Assembly: GCA_039621445.1 (NCBI GenBank)
Contig: CP154956.1
Location: 78,488,474 to 78,552,473, forward strand
Direction of reading: 5' to 3'
Source: Euglena gracilis
Lineage: Eukaryota; Euglenida; Euglenophyceae; Euglenales
Length of the DNA stretch: 64,000 nucleotides
Shown here piece after piece: positions 1-35,940 of the stretch. The notes under the pieces were generated by a model that was not told the origin of the DNA, searched no databases, and was given only the letters and a program-made list of their open reading frames with translations. Position 1 is the stretch's first letter, and each line of letters opens with the position of its first letter. The position numbers and the translations under genes are program-made.

Positions 1-117
1 CAACTCCCCGCCTAGCCCGAGATACGGCCGTTTTGGGGTTTTGGGCCAGTTTGGCCAGTTTTGGCCGTTTCGGGCCCGTTCGGGCCCCGAAACCGTAATT
101 CAGGGGGGGGGAAAAAT

Positions 118-232
118 TGATATCCGCAATTTTTCCGCAATTTCCGCAATTTTCCGCAATTTCCGCAATTTTCCGCAATTTTCCGCAATTTTTCCGCAAT
201 TTCCGCAATTTTTCCGCAATTTTTTCCCATTT
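118..232. repeat. tandem CCGCAATTTTT-type satellite
   Basis: Back-to-back units of TTTCCGCAAT and TTTTCCGCAAT, 10-11 bases each and varying only in T-run length. The same unit reappears at 527-592. Confidence 0.8.
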
Positions 233-526
233 TTTTCCCGCAGAATTTTTTTCCCACCACCGAAGATGGAAGATGCAATGAGTTCAAGCCATTCTTCAAA
301 TGGATCAACAGGTGTGCTATTGTGTTTTGTTGTTTTTTTCCCCCCAGTTTACCAATTTTTCTCACAGGTGCACCACTGGTCACAGGATTGGGTGCGTCCC
401 ACCTGTGCAAAGAACATCAAGCGTGTTGATTTGTGCTCGCCTGCATCGACGTGGGTGTTGCGGTGTTCTGAACCTCACAATTGAAAAATTTCTAAGTCCC
501 CTCAGACAGAAATGTGTGTACCCGAT

Positions 527-592
527 ATCAATTTTTCCGCAATTTTTCCGCAATTTCCGCAATTTTTCCGCAATTTTTCCGCAATTTTTCCG
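527..592. repeat. second block of the CCGCAATTTTT satellite
   Basis: Five to six units of TTTTTCCGCAAT, the same unit as at 118-232 and in the same orientation. The two blocks are about 300 bases apart. Confidence 0.75.
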
Positions 593-632
593 AAGGCCTC
601 CGATATCAATTATTCCCCCCCCCTGCGTAATT

Positions 633-1165
633 CGCCCATATCTCGGGCTAGACGGGGAGTTGCAACCCAAACCAGGGGGTCAATCATTAGGTTTAGGGGG
701 GGGGTTTGACCGTTTTTTGGGGTTCCCGGGGTCTGGTTGTGCGATTTTGGGCCATTTTTGGGTATTCGGGGACCCCTGCCGGGGCCCAACGCTAGCCAGG
801 CTGGGGTCCAAAAATCGAAAAATTCAAAATATCTCGAAAACGCTGCGGAGTTGAGGAAAAGTGATGGCGACCTTATTTGACGACCTTGGAACGCCCGATC
901 GATCGGTATGCGCGATTTGGGACAACTCCTTGCCTAGCCCGAGATACGGCCATTTTGGGGGTTTTGGGCCCGTTTTGCCAGTTTTGGCCCGTTCAGGGCC
1001 CGAAACCGTAATTTGGCCGTATCTCGGGCTAGACGGGGAGTTGGGACCCAAACTGGGGGTCAAACATTACGTTTAGGGGGGGGTTTTGACCGTTTTATGG
1101 GGTTCCCGGGGTCTGGTTGTGCGATTTTGGCCAGTTTTGGGTGTTCGGGGACCCCATCGCGCGCC
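633..1165. repeat. duplicated repeat unit headed by TCTCGGGCTAGACGGGGAG
   Basis: Positions 633-790 and 1014-1165 are direct, roughly 85-90% similar copies. Both start at TCTCGGGCTAGACGGGGAG and run through TTTAGGGGGGG, TTTTGACCG and TTCCCGGGGTCTGG. Between them, 926-955 carries the start phrase inverted. Related phrases also occur near 2030, 29150, 32285, 32725 and 49530, so this is a dispersed family. Confidence 0.7.
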
Positions 1166-1221
1166 GTCAGGGCGGCTGGGTGAGGGGGGGTCGGGTGGCA
1201 GGTCGGGACCCAAAATTTTGA

Positions 1222-1298
1222 AAAATTTTTTTTCGCTCAAAAACACTTTTTTTCACTTCAGAACATCAAAAAAAGTGTTTTTGAGCAAAAAAAATTTT
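1222..1298. repeat. near-perfect 31-bp hairpin
   Basis: The left arm (1222-1253) and right arm (1268-1298) are reverse complements except for one missing base. Each arm contains CTCAAAAACAC or its complement between A/T tracts. The loop is about 14 bases. Confidence 0.8.
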
Positions 1299-1402
1299 CC
1301 GACCCGGACCCCCCCCATGCCCCCCCCCCCCCCTGGCTGGGGCCCGCCCCCCCCCCTGGCCGGTGGTGGTGGACTTAGCCATTTTTGGGCCAAAAAGTCA
1401 AA

Positions 1403-1660
1403 AAAATTCAAAAAATTTTTTTTCGCCCAAAACCATGTTTTTTGACCTCCCGGACCCGAAAGAAGTGTTTTCGAGCCAAAAATGAGCATTTTTCGACCCG
1501 CCGGCGCCCCGTTTTGGGCTGCCGACGCATTGACTTTGGGTCAAAACCGGGTGAAAAAAGTCGAAAAAAATGGAAAATTTTTTTTTTTGCCCGAAACGAT
1601 GTTTTTTGGCTTCGCGGACCAAGAAAAACTGTTTTTGAGCCGAAAATGAGTGTTTTTCGA
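1403..1660. repeat. two copies of a 90-base dispersed repeat (also at 33.4 and 33.6 kb)
   Basis: Copies at about 1403-1498 and 1570-1660 share the order: AATTTTTTT, GCCCGAAACxATG, TTTTTTGxC, CCCGGACC, GTTTTxGAGCCxAAAATG, TTTTTCGACCC. Two more copies in the same orientation lie at about 33385-33485 and 33603-33690. The spacer phrase TTGGGTCAAAAxxGGGTxAAAAA is also shared. Confidence 0.65.
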
Positions 1661-1663
1661 CCC

Positions 1664-1845
1664 ACTAGCCGGGCCGGGCCGCCGGGCCGCCGGCCGGGCC
1701 GCCGGGCCGCCGGGCCGCTGGCCGGGCCGCCGGGCCGGGCCGGGCCGGGCCGCCGGGCCGCCGGGCCGGGCCGGGCCGCCGGGCCGCCGGGCCGGGCCGG
1801 GCCGCGGGCTGCCGGCCGGGCCGCCGGGCCGCCGGGCCGGACTGG
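1664..1845. repeat. GC-only tandem array
   Basis: About 180 bases built almost only from GGGCCGCCGGGCC-type units. Open frames across it on both strands are a by-product of the absence of A and T and are not treated as genes. Confidence 0.8.
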
Positions 1846-2396
1846 GGTGGTCTCCCAAAGAGCTCAGCTCTACGTCACACCCTGGTCCCCCCACTCCCCC
1901 CTCCTCTGCGGGGGCAAAAAAAAAAATCCTCCGGCGCTTCGCACCGGGTGTGCATCTTGGGGCTCAATATGAAATTTTGGCAAAACGGCCCAAAAAATGG
2001 TCGGAAAAAAATGGTCGCAACTCAGGCAAGGCGGGAGTTGCGGGGAAATCAAAATGCTGTTAGATGGGGCATTTTAAGGCCTTCGATTTAGGTTCCTGGA
2101 CATTTCCTTTGATTCCCCACCATTTTTGAGAAATTTCAGAAGAATGATTTTTCTGACCCCCAAAAGGGCCGAAATTTTGCACTCGACGGTGGGAACTTCG
2201 GTGACCGAAAACTGGAGGTGGGAGGGGGGGGTCCCCCATCCCCCCCCCCCTAGTTGGAGGGGGGTCCCCCCACCCCCCCCTCCTCCGAGATTCCCATACA
2301 GCCCTGGCCCCCCAACGTCCGAAATGTGGCTTCAATGTGCATTCCTCTTTGTTGCATGACAATTTCGCCTGGACATGTTTCTTCAGGTCGTTTGTG

Positions 2397-2628
2397 TTAA
2401 CCCCCCCCCCCCCCGAAATAACACCCCCCCCGGTGTGTTATTTGGGCACCCGAACTGGGGCCTCAGGGGGGGGGGGTGTTATTTGGGGGGGGGTGTTATT
2501 TTTACATGGAAAACCAAAGGAAAACAGGGGTGTGTGTTATTTGGGCGCTCGAAATCGGCCCCCGAGGGGGAGGTGTGTTATTTGGGGGTGTGTTATTTGG
2601 GGGGGGTGTTATTTGGGAGGGGGGTTTA
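2397..2628. mobile_element. Q-type element (TGTTATTTGGGG phrase)
   Basis: The left end TTAACCCCCC...AAATAACACCCCC is inverted at the right end (...GTGTTATTTGGGAGGGGGGTTTA). A module of the form GTGTTATTTGGGC-C-CGAA-T-GG-CC-GAGGGGGG-GTGTTATTTGGG occurs near both ends in the same orientation. The layout matches the TATTATTT element at 12698-13095, with a different end phrase. Confidence 0.65.
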
Positions 2629-3194
2629 CGTGCTGCGACGCTTGCGTCACACAACCTTATTGTGCTTGTGTATTAATACACGTATGCATATAGATGTGCG
2701 TTTGTGCAATAAGTATTAAACATAATGAACGTTACTATAGATACATTTTATGCATTATATATTTTGCATTAAAAATTAATAATATACAAAAATTAGTATA
2801 TCATTATTTCCAAATTTATTTATTAGTATATCGTTATTTCCAAATATTAATTTGACCCTCAAGTCAAAACTCGTTGATGTTTTTGTGTTTCACAGATGGA
2901 GCAGCTTGGGGAAGGGGACCTCAGTCTTCCTGGTGGCGCTGCAGCATTTTACAAAAATGGGGCAAATTTCTGCCAAAAATGACAATTGAGAACAGGAGGC
3001 AATACCCCCCCCCCCCACCAACAAACGCCCTGTTCCGATGAACACCCATTCGGACCGCAACTTCCGTCACCCCAATTGACAAAACAGGCGCGAAATGCAA
3101 CCCCCCTCTTTTGTCCACCGACAACGTTCGCGCAACCAGTGCAGGGTATTGGACCTCAAGCCCCCCCCCCCCCCCGACCCCTGGCGCCACCCAG

Positions 3195-28819
<25,625 letters not shown>

Positions 28820-28934
28820 GGTACCCCCCCAACAACAACAACCGCTTGGGAATCAGGCTTCTTTCTAAGAAAGTGTGACGCCGCCAGGGGGGGGGGGCTG
28901 GGTGCAATGGGCAGGCAGGCGGCAGGCTTGTTGC

Positions 28935-29020
28935 AATAAATGAACATTAAAACGGATTTCCTGGCTAGCCTGGTTCTTCTGCAGGTGTAGGACCTTGGAC
29001 CTTCAAACAGCATCAATAAA
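28935..29020 (+). terminator. candidate polyadenylation signals of the USP48-like gene
   Basis: AATAAA occurs at 28935-28940 and again at 29015-29020, 116 and 196 bases after the stop codon. No other AATAAA lies between the stop and 29.1 kb. Confidence 0.5.
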
Positions 29021-30237
29021 GTCCATTGGGCACAGTCATTATGACACATGTTCACAAAAGGGCGGCCGCTGTGAGTTTGCTGGTCTGATGGATGAGTCGG
29101 AAGCCTGAAGCGCTGTCTTGGAGCATAAATTGGTAATATCTTGGGCCAGGCAAGGAGTTGAGGGGAAAGCAAAATATCGTCGGATATGGTGTTTTAAGGG
29201 CTTCAATGAAAAAATTGCTGAATCACATTTGGTTGATTTGCTTCGTTTTTGGATATATTTGGCGTTTCGTGGTTTTGGGACCTAAAATGGCCCAAAAAAA
29301 ACAGCCCAAAATGGATCGAAAAATGGAGGCAGAGAGTTATGGAAATATCAATTTTCGGGCATGTGCGGCGTTGTTAGGGCTTTATTTTGGGTCGCCGGAC
29401 ATTCCTTTTGGTTCCCAATTATTTGGAGAAGTGTTGGGGAAATCGACTTTGTGATGGCCAACTCCCCACAAAAGCACCTCATTTTCGGCCTGTTCAGGGG
29501 CCGGATCTTGGATTACGCGCGCAGCCGGCCCCCCGGGTTTTCTTCGGTGTGCAGGTGGTGCATTTTAGCCCGCCAGGTGTTTCCTTCAAATCTCCAACGT
29601 TTTAGAGATGTTTTGGAAAATCAATTTACCCCCGAAACCGTAACCCAACTAAGTCCCAGGGCCCGTTTCCTATAACACAAAATTTGTTCACCCACCTAAG
29701 CCTTCCAGGGACCTGTGGGGATGGTACCTACCCCCCCCCCAATTGCAGTACACGTATGGAGTTTTTTATAATAAAAAAGTCACAAACGAACACATGCACC
29801 CAGCCACACGCTTGCACTCTCACACCAGCCTGCACACAAATAGCAAACGTGTGCACACAAACACACAACCAGGCATACGGAACATCGTGAAGGAGTCAAA
29901 TGAGCTTCAATTCAGTCCAATTGGGAAGGCCTGGTGGGTCGGGGGTCGACCCTCTCCTAGGAGGGGCCTCAGCCCTGTCGACCTGGCCAATTTTCGTTTA
30001 AAAAACCATTTTGGGGGAGCTGGCGCCTTCAGCGCCGGGGGTGTCACAACCAACCTGAAAACCTGACCCCCCCCAGAACAACAGCAGCCATTCGTTTTCC
30101 GCTTATTGTTTTTCGTTTTTGGGGACCCACGTTTCATTTCTCCTCTCCAGGGGAAGGGAGGGTGCCAGGGCTACCGAGGAATGCTTGGTGGTCGGGCCCG
30201 GGGGGGGGGGGTCAAAACTGGGGAGGGGTACCTCGGT
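29021..30237. other. intergenic DNA with a dispersed repeat
   Basis: 29150-29455 resembles 2030-2135: GAGTTGxGGGGAAA-CAAAAT, GTTTTAAGG-CTTC, GACATT-CxTTTGxTTCCC. 29930-30070 has a GGCGCCTTCAGCGCCGGG hairpin and a C-run, looking like the remains of a mini-element. No exon was recognised. Confidence 0.5.
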
Positions 30238-30327
30238 TGCACATCTGATGAACCCCTGCTGCCGTGCACCTACGAGAACCACCCGCAGCTCGTTGCCTGC
30301 GAGATGTGTGGCACGGCCCGGACTTAA
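30238..30327 (+). CDS. RanBP2-type zinc-finger exon (partial)
   Basis: The frame ends CTYENHPQLVACEMCGTART followed by TAA. CTxxNxPxxxxCEMCGTxR is the second half of a RanBP2-type zinc finger, a small domain that binds RNA or ubiquitin depending on the protein. The first Cys pair is incomplete here (one Cys lies 9 residues upstream instead of about 3), and the typical Trp is absent. Part of the finger is therefore presumably on another exon, or the copy is decayed. No partner exon was found. Confidence 0.55.
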   Translation, partial: CTSDEPLLPCTYENHPQLVACEMCGTART

Positions 30328-31149
30328 GTGCGGCCGGCGACAGGCGTCGCCACTCCCTGGCCACTGCTACCTGAAGTTTGCGGGGACGGCTCCCGCCTGT
30401 GCCAAGGCCACAAATCACCTTTCTGGTTGGTCCACTGCCAGCCCCAGCAATTCTAACCCGGCCGCATGACCTGCGAGGGAGGCACACTGATGGGCCTTTT
30501 CTCTGGCCTCCCCGGCTGCCCGCTCTTTGCCGCACACATGTGCTTGTGGCGTTGCAACTGCCCCTGAATTTACATTGTCCGATTTGTTTCCCTGTTTTAT
30601 CTTCTCGGCGGTGTCTACCACTCCATTGGACCATTCCCATCCATCTGGTACTTGGATTGCCCGGAAATTACTCTGGGGTATTGCTTTGCCCCCATTTTCT
30701 CACGCTCACCAGGTCTGGCCAATTGAACACCCAGCAAACGTTGCCCCCCCCCCTCCCCGGAGTGGCCATAACCTGTCCTTCTCATCCCGGAAACCAGGTT
30801 CGATACGGAGAGGGTGTGCGGAGCAGAGGAGCGGGAGGGTGTCCGCCCCTCCTGGACTGTCACCGGTCCGGGGGGGGGCGCCACTGACCGACTTTTTTGC
30901 CCAACGTCAAGCGCCAGGACAACAACGTTTGCCTCACAACACCAGCCACATAATTGTTTGGGCAAACATCTGTCCAAAAGCCTGCCAAATTTTTTTCGGC
31001 GTGAAGGAAAAGGAAAGGGGGGCCGGGGCACCCCCGTTGGTCCGGGGGTTACCGTAGGAGGAGTTCGAGCTGGAACATCGTTTAAGCCCCCCTCGGGGGG
31101 GGGGGGGGGGAGCTTGAAAACCCTCCTCGAACGACCTTGGAGGAGGGCC
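30328..31149. other. no exon seen
   Basis: GC-rich with C/G runs; long open frames in several phases but no recognisable protein motif. Confidence 0.4.
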
Positions 31150-31243
31150 AGGACCCTCTTCAAGAGTGCTCAAACGACATTTGAGGACATTTGAGGAGGA
31201 GGGTCTCGAGGAGGAGGGTCTCCTCCTGGGTGCATTCGTTCAG
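31150..31243 (+). CDS. acidic exon joined to the polyQ exon
   Basis: The frame reads LKRHLRTFEEEGLEEEGLLL, then GAFVQ, and ends CAG|GTATCA in phase 0. The 5' border was not found. Unrecognised protein. Confidence 0.4.
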
Positions 31244-31336
31244 GTATCACGCGATGGAGATAGTCCAGATGCTGCAACTGGACCTTCCCTTGTGTCCTTT
31301 TTTTTGTTGAATTCTTTTGTCCTTCTCCATTGGCAG

Positions 31337-31550
31337 GCAGGCACTTTTTCCAGCTGGCTGGTGGGGAGTCCCCTGCAATGCACCAAGAGCGCTGTGGAAT
31401 CTTTATTACATCCCAGTGCCAATCCAGAAGGCTTTGTCCTGACACAACAACAACAACAGCAGCCGCAGCAGCAACAGCAGCAGCAACAACAACAACAACA
31501 ACAGCAACGGCAACAGCAACAGCAACAGCAGCAGCGGCGGCGGCGGCGGC

Positions 31551-31646
<96 letters not shown>

Positions 31647-31648
31647 AA
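31337..31648 (+). CDS. polyglutamine-rich exon
   Basis: The acceptor CCATTGGCAG continues the same phase-0 frame as the exon ending at 31243, defining a 93-base intron. It encodes AGTFSSWLVGSPLQCTKSAV, then ESLLHPSANPEGFVLT, followed by about 65 residues of Gln with a few Arg and one Pro, to TAA 31646-31648. The Gln tract mixes CAA and CAG. It may be a true polyQ protein, or a CAA/CAG microsatellite placed in an open frame. Confidence 0.4.
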
Positions 31649-31662
31649 CAACAACAACCTGT
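31447..31662. repeat. CAA/CAG trinucleotide array
   Basis: About 70 units: mixed CAA and CAG, then six CGG, then pure CAG, then pure CAA. Confidence 0.9.
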
Positions 31663-31794
31663 TGTTGGTGATGGTGATGATAAGCATAATAGTTCATAGC
31701 GTGTCCTTCATCTTAGTCCAATGGTATCATTCCAATGGTATCAGCCTCCCCCCCCCCCAAAGTGGCCTTGATCAAAACCAGCCTGACCCCTCCT

Positions 31795-31955
31795 CAGCAT
31801 TTCTCCGCAACTTCAAAAGAGGTAACTTTTTCTCTCTTCCCCCCATTGCTTCCTGAAGATGATAGAAAGATCCTGATGTGTTCCTTGTCCCTAATGTTGT
31901 TTCTTTTACTGCTCTTTGTCCTCCACTCTTCTAACCACTCATTCCTGGATAAATA
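31795..31955. repeat. 160-base direct repeat, copy 1 (copy 2 at 33765-33925)
   Basis: Both copies share GATGATAGA-AGATC, CATGTGTTC-TTGTC, TTGTTTCTTTT-CTGCT and TTTGTCCTCCACTC in the same order and orientation. Confidence 0.7.
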
Positions 31956-32084
31956 ACAATTTATGTATTTTTGTGTGTGGAAAATGCATGTTTGGAATAT
32001 GGCAATTTGAGGTGGTCTTATTTTGGGCGAGGGTCTCGCTTTTGGATTTCTTGCTGAAAATCGGCAGTGGGGTCTTATTTTTGG

Positions 32085-32330
32085 GGGGGATCGCTGAGCT
32101 TTTATCCCTTTATGGGCAAGAGCAAAACTTACCCCTGGGCAAAAGGGGGGGGTAGAACCCCCCCTCCCCCAGCCCCTGGGTAGACCGTGAAAACCGCAGA
32201 TTATCACCATGATCCCGGCTCCATTCTCGGAATTTTTTCCCAGTCGTGAGCGACTGGATATCTAGTTTCCAAATCAACGCCATTTGACCCCCAACTCCCA
32301 CCAGGCCCGAGTTATTCACACGCGAAGGGG
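32085..32330. repeat. dispersed repeat shared with 49345-49600
   Basis: Shared phrases in order: GGGGATCGCTGA, GATTATCACCATGA, CGGAATTTTTTT, GAGCGACTGGAT, TTTGACCCCCAACTCCC, GGxCCAAACTGGGT. Confidence 0.75.
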
Positions 32331-32937
32331 TCCAAACTGGGTGGGATTGCCCCCCCCCCCTCTTCCGAATCTGCCATTTCGCCGAGATCCAAAAAATTGG
32401 TCAAAAAGTCAATTTTTTGAAAATATCTCCAGAAAATGTACATTGTATCTGGAAGTGTCGGTCTGACGAAATGTACCCCCAGAGGTCCTCTATCGCCCCC
32501 CATGCGCCGTTTTGGCTGCCGACACGCCTGGCCCTTGCTCCGGCGCGCTTTTGCGGCCCAAAATGGCCATTTTGGGGTGTTTTTGGGCCGTTTTTTTTGC
32601 TCAAAAGATTGGTTTTTCCAATATCTCGACAATGAAGTAAAATCAAAGAAAATGTCTGGTGAGCAAAAATGAACCCCTTGGAATGCCCTATAACCAACCA
32701 TGGTTTACTTTCCCCCCAAAAGTTCGTGTAGCCCGAGTTACGGCCATTTTTTCGGCCAATTTTGGCCCATTTCAGGGGCCATTTTGGGCGGTTTTCGGGG
32801 TCAAAAAAATCGATGTTTCCAAAATATCAAAGGAACTGTCCGGATACCTAAATTGAATTCCGTAAAATGCCTGTGTCAGGCCAGTTTTCGGCCAATTTTG
32901 GCCATTTTGTACAGTTTTGGCCTGTTTTGACTAAGCC
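32331..32937. repeat. AAAATGGCCATTTTGG-rich repeat DNA
   Basis: Contains AGCCCGAGTTACGGCCATTT and multiple CCAAAATGGCCATTTTGG-like palindromes, related to the repeat units at 1-1165. No exon was recognised. Confidence 0.5.
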
Positions 32938-33354
32938 GTTTTACCTCCCCCCCCTTATCCAACGACCGGCCTTGTCCAACGACCCCCCCCCGGTCAGTAG
33001 CGATCTTTTTTCAGATGATCTTTTTTTTCCAGACGTTCGCGTTCTTACCTCCAGCCTGTTCTTACAACTTTCATGGCGGATTTTGTACCGAGTCAGCCAG
33101 CACATACGGGAACCTATGTGTTGGTGCCTTGTTGATTACCGCACGGTTCTCTCTTTTTTCATCATGAATCTGAGAGTTGTGGCCATGTCAGGCAAAGGAA
33201 ACTTTTTTCTTCATTTTTGGGCGAAGCGGGAGAAAATTTTTTTGACCCCGGTCTTGTCTAACGACCACCCCCCGGTCAGTAGCGATACTTGGCCAAAATA
33301 GGCGACCTCCCTAGTCAGTAGCGATATTCAGCGGTCGTTGGACAAGGGGGAGGT
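32938..33354. mobile_element. P-type element 3
   Basis: TACCTCCCCC...TTATCCAACGACC at the left is inverted as GGTCGTTGGACAAGGGGGAGGTA at the right, with TA borders. The phrase CCCGGTCAGTAGCGAT occurs near both ends in the same orientation. It is the most diverged copy: TCAGTAGCGAT replaces TCAGAGGACA. Confidence 0.75.
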
Positions 33355-33384
33355 ACGCTTGGGGTGAAAAAATAGTCGAAACAA

Positions 33385-33690
33385 TCAGGAGAAAAATCGA
33401 ATTTTTTTTGCCTGAAACCATGTTTTTTTGGCCTCCCGGACCCGGAAAAACTGTTTTTGAGCCGAAAATGAGTGTTTTTCGACCCCTGGCACCCTGTTTT
33501 TTTTGGCCCTAAACTGATGCATTTTGGGTCATTGCTGGGTCAAAAATGTCGAAAAATTGAACCGTTCTGGCCCAATTTCTAGGTGAAAGAAGTCGAAAGA
33601 AATCGAGAATTTTTTTGCCCGAACCGATGTTTTTTTTTTGGTCTCCCGGACCCGGAAAACCTGTTTTCCCGAAACCCATGGATTTTGGTC
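33385..33690. repeat. two further copies of the 90-base repeat of 1403-1660
   Basis: CTCCCGGACCCGGAAAA, GTTTTTGAGCCGAAAATGAG and TTTTTCGACCCC are shared with 1570-1660. The second copy is truncated. Confidence 0.65.
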
Positions 33691-33764
33691 ATTTCTGGGT
33701 CAAAAAGGTCGAAAAAAGCGAAAATATTTTGGCCGGCGGGCAAGGGCTAGGGCAGGTATGAATT

Positions 33765-33925
33765 CCCAAGCATCTGCAAAACGAGGCAACCTTTTCCCTC
33801 TTCCACTCTCTCCCTCAGATGATAGAGAAATCTTCATGTGTTCTTTGTCAACAATTTTGTTTCTTTTCCTGCTTTTTGTCCTCCACTCATCCAAACACGT
33901 TGGCTTGGAGAACGTCTCCTCATCT
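33765..33925. repeat. 160-base direct repeat, copy 2
   Basis: See the copy at 31795-31955; about 80% similar by eye. Confidence 0.7.
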
Positions 33926-33954
33926 CTTCTCCATGTCCATACCATTGTTGAAAG

Positions 33955-34331
33955 TAACCCCCCCCCCCACCTATAAACCCCCGGGGGTTTAATGGATCCG
34001 GTTTGGTTGGTCGGCCGAAGGGGGGGGTTTATAGGTGGGGGGGTTATAGGTCCCGGAATTGTTGGTGAAAATCCGACCCCCCAAAATGACCCCGAAACCC
34101 CCCAAAATTGTCAATTTTTGGCAAATTTGGTCAAAAATGGCATTTTTGATGATGGTAAGTGTCAAAAAATTGCCAAAAAATCAGTTTTTAGGTGGTTTGC
34201 GGCCGAAGGAATCGTCCCTGGCGCCTGTCATTTTTCTTCCCCGAAGGGGGGGTTTTATAGGTTCCGGTTTGGTTGGTCGGCCCGGGGGGGGGGGTTATAG
34301 GTGGGGGGGGGGTTATAAGTGGGGGGGGTTA
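33955..34331. mobile_element. R-type element (TTATAGGTGGGG)
   Basis: TAACCCCCC...ACCTATAAACCCCC at the left is inverted as GTTATAGGTGGGG...TTATAAGTGGGGGGGGTTA. A module with CCGGTTTGGTTGGTCGGCC is present at both ends in the same orientation (about 34000 and 34264). The flanks are GAAAG on both sides, with TA at the borders. A decayed relative lies at 39309-39580. Confidence 0.7.
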
Positions 34332-35513
34332 GAAAGTGACCCCCCCTCCCCCCTGGTTCGACTATCAATGGTACGATAATGACCACACCTCATTTTGATC
34401 AAAGCCTGAGAAGAATGCCCTCAAATTTCTTTGTCCACCTTTTACACAAGCAGTGCCATTTTGCACATTGGTCAGGTTTTCCAGATGGTTTCCGGTTTTT
34501 TGGGGAGGTCCCCCACCTCCAGGGTTCCTGGCATGGTCAAAAAAAATGACGAAAAGTGGGGAATCAAGGAAAAAATTACGCCAAACCTCTCGGACCCATT
34601 AAGAAAAAAGACAAAAGTGGGGAGACCAATTTTGCATGTCATTTTCTTTTTCTTTTCATCTGTTGGCTAGACGTTGGGGACTTTTGCAATCCAAAATGAT
34701 GGAAAATATGGGAAATTGTCTCCAGGCAAATGAGCCAGTATAAAGGCAGCTACAGTTTATTTACGTTTTAACCAAGACCAAAATGCGATTTTGAACACTT
34801 TTTTTTAAGTAAAATTATGTCAAAATTTTTTTCTTCTTCTGGGGAAGGTCCGATGCCCTACGTGGTGTCGTTGCAGAACCCTCTTTGGCAAGAGGGGGAC
34901 GGTCCAGGGAATCATTTTTCACGGTGTTCTTTGTGAAGGGGGGGAAAGGGACGGATCTTTTTTACCCTGCAAAGTTGTTTTGGCATACAAAGCATTAGCG
35001 ATGCAAACTTATTTTTGGGGATGACGTATTTTTGGGGGTAAGTTTGTTGCTCAGGGTATCAATCATCATAAAAAAAAATAGCAAAAAGGTACCAAAGGAC
35101 TGCACCCTATGAACAACGGCCTTCCTTCCTGCCCTCATCAACCTTTTTAGTGGGATTTTAAACTTAAAGTTTGCAAGAGTTGATTTTGTAAAGAGAAAAT
35201 TTTCAGCTGCACATATAACTTTGGAGGGATCGGGGTCAAAGAGGTAGGTGTACTTTTGCAAAGGTATTTTGGGGGGGATTATTCCCCATGGACAGTTTTC
35301 ACCTGTGGGGATGTTTGTTACGCTGGGAAGTTGTGACCTTGGGTCAAGCAGGCATGCTGCTACCTGGACCAAAATCACTAAAAATCTTCGGGTATGGCAT
35401 GTGAGTTTTCAACACATTCTGCAGTTCCACTTATTTTAGTGCTTCACCCTTCCCTTGTCTTCAAGGGCTAAAATTATTGTTTTCCCCACCCACGATCCGG
35501 GGGGGGGGGTAGA
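34332..35513. other. no gene recognised
   Basis: About 1.2 kb of mixed, mostly A/T-rich sequence without clear repeats or exons. Confidence 0.5.
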
Positions 35514-35932
35514 CAGGGTTTGATATAAGGAGGGCGTACATGGTTTAGGTGGGGGGTGTCCCCCCCCCCTCCTGGCCCGCAGGGGGGGGTCCGGACCCCC
35601 CCCCCCACCTGCCAGGGGTCCAGACCGACCCTCGGGGGGGGTTCCCGGGACCCCCCCCAAAAAGGGTCATTTTTTTCCTCCGGCGCTTTGCGCCGAAAAT
35701 TTTTTGCATTTTTGGCACATTTTTGCCCAAAAAGTGCCCAAAATGGCACTTTTGGTCGTTTTGGGGGGTCAAAAATTTTTGGCCCGGCGCTTCGCGCCGG
35801 GCCGAAATTCGGTAACCCAGACCGCGCAACTGTTTAGGTGGGGGGTGTGTCCCCCCCACCCCCCCCCCCTCCTGGCCCGCAGGGGGGGGGTCCGGACCAC
35901 CCCCCCCCCACCTGTCCTTATATCGAACCCTG
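35514..35932. mobile_element. T-type element, hAT-like with exact 8-bp duplication
   Basis: The ends are CAGGGTTTGATATAAGGA and TCCTTATATCGAACCCTG. It is flanked on both sides by GGGGTAGA (35506-35513 and 35933-35940). A module GTTTAGGTGGGGGGTGT...CTCCTGGCCCGCAGGGG...TCCGGACC is repeated at both ends in the same orientation. The core carries CCGGCGCTTTGCGCCG and CCCGGCGCTTCGCGCCGGG around CCCAAAATGGCACTTTTGG. Confidence 0.85.
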
Positions 35933-35940
35933 GGGGTAGA

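Larger units (their letters stand above)
1..2393. other. repeat-filled non-coding stretch (probably intron or 5' flank of the USP48-like gene)
   Basis: No exon is recognised here. The stretch consists of dispersed repeats: copies of a phrase like CTAGCCCGAGATACGG in both orientations (about 5-30, 633-660, 926-955, 1014-1040), tandem CCGCAATTTTT units, a long hairpin, and a GC-only tandem. Because the catalytic Cys box expected before the exon at 3195 is absent from the window, this is most simply an intron of that gene, but it could also be 5' flanking DNA. Confidence 0.5.

Noticed and set aside
1541-1972. Long Gly/Pro/Arg/Ala frames on both strands
   Set aside because: Produced by the GC-only tandem at 1664-1845; there is no motif and every frame is open.
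31406-31697. PolyLeu, polyAla, polyVal and polyThr frames over the trinucleotide array
   Set aside because: Other phases and strand of the CAA/CAG array; only the Gln frame connects to a spliced upstream frame.
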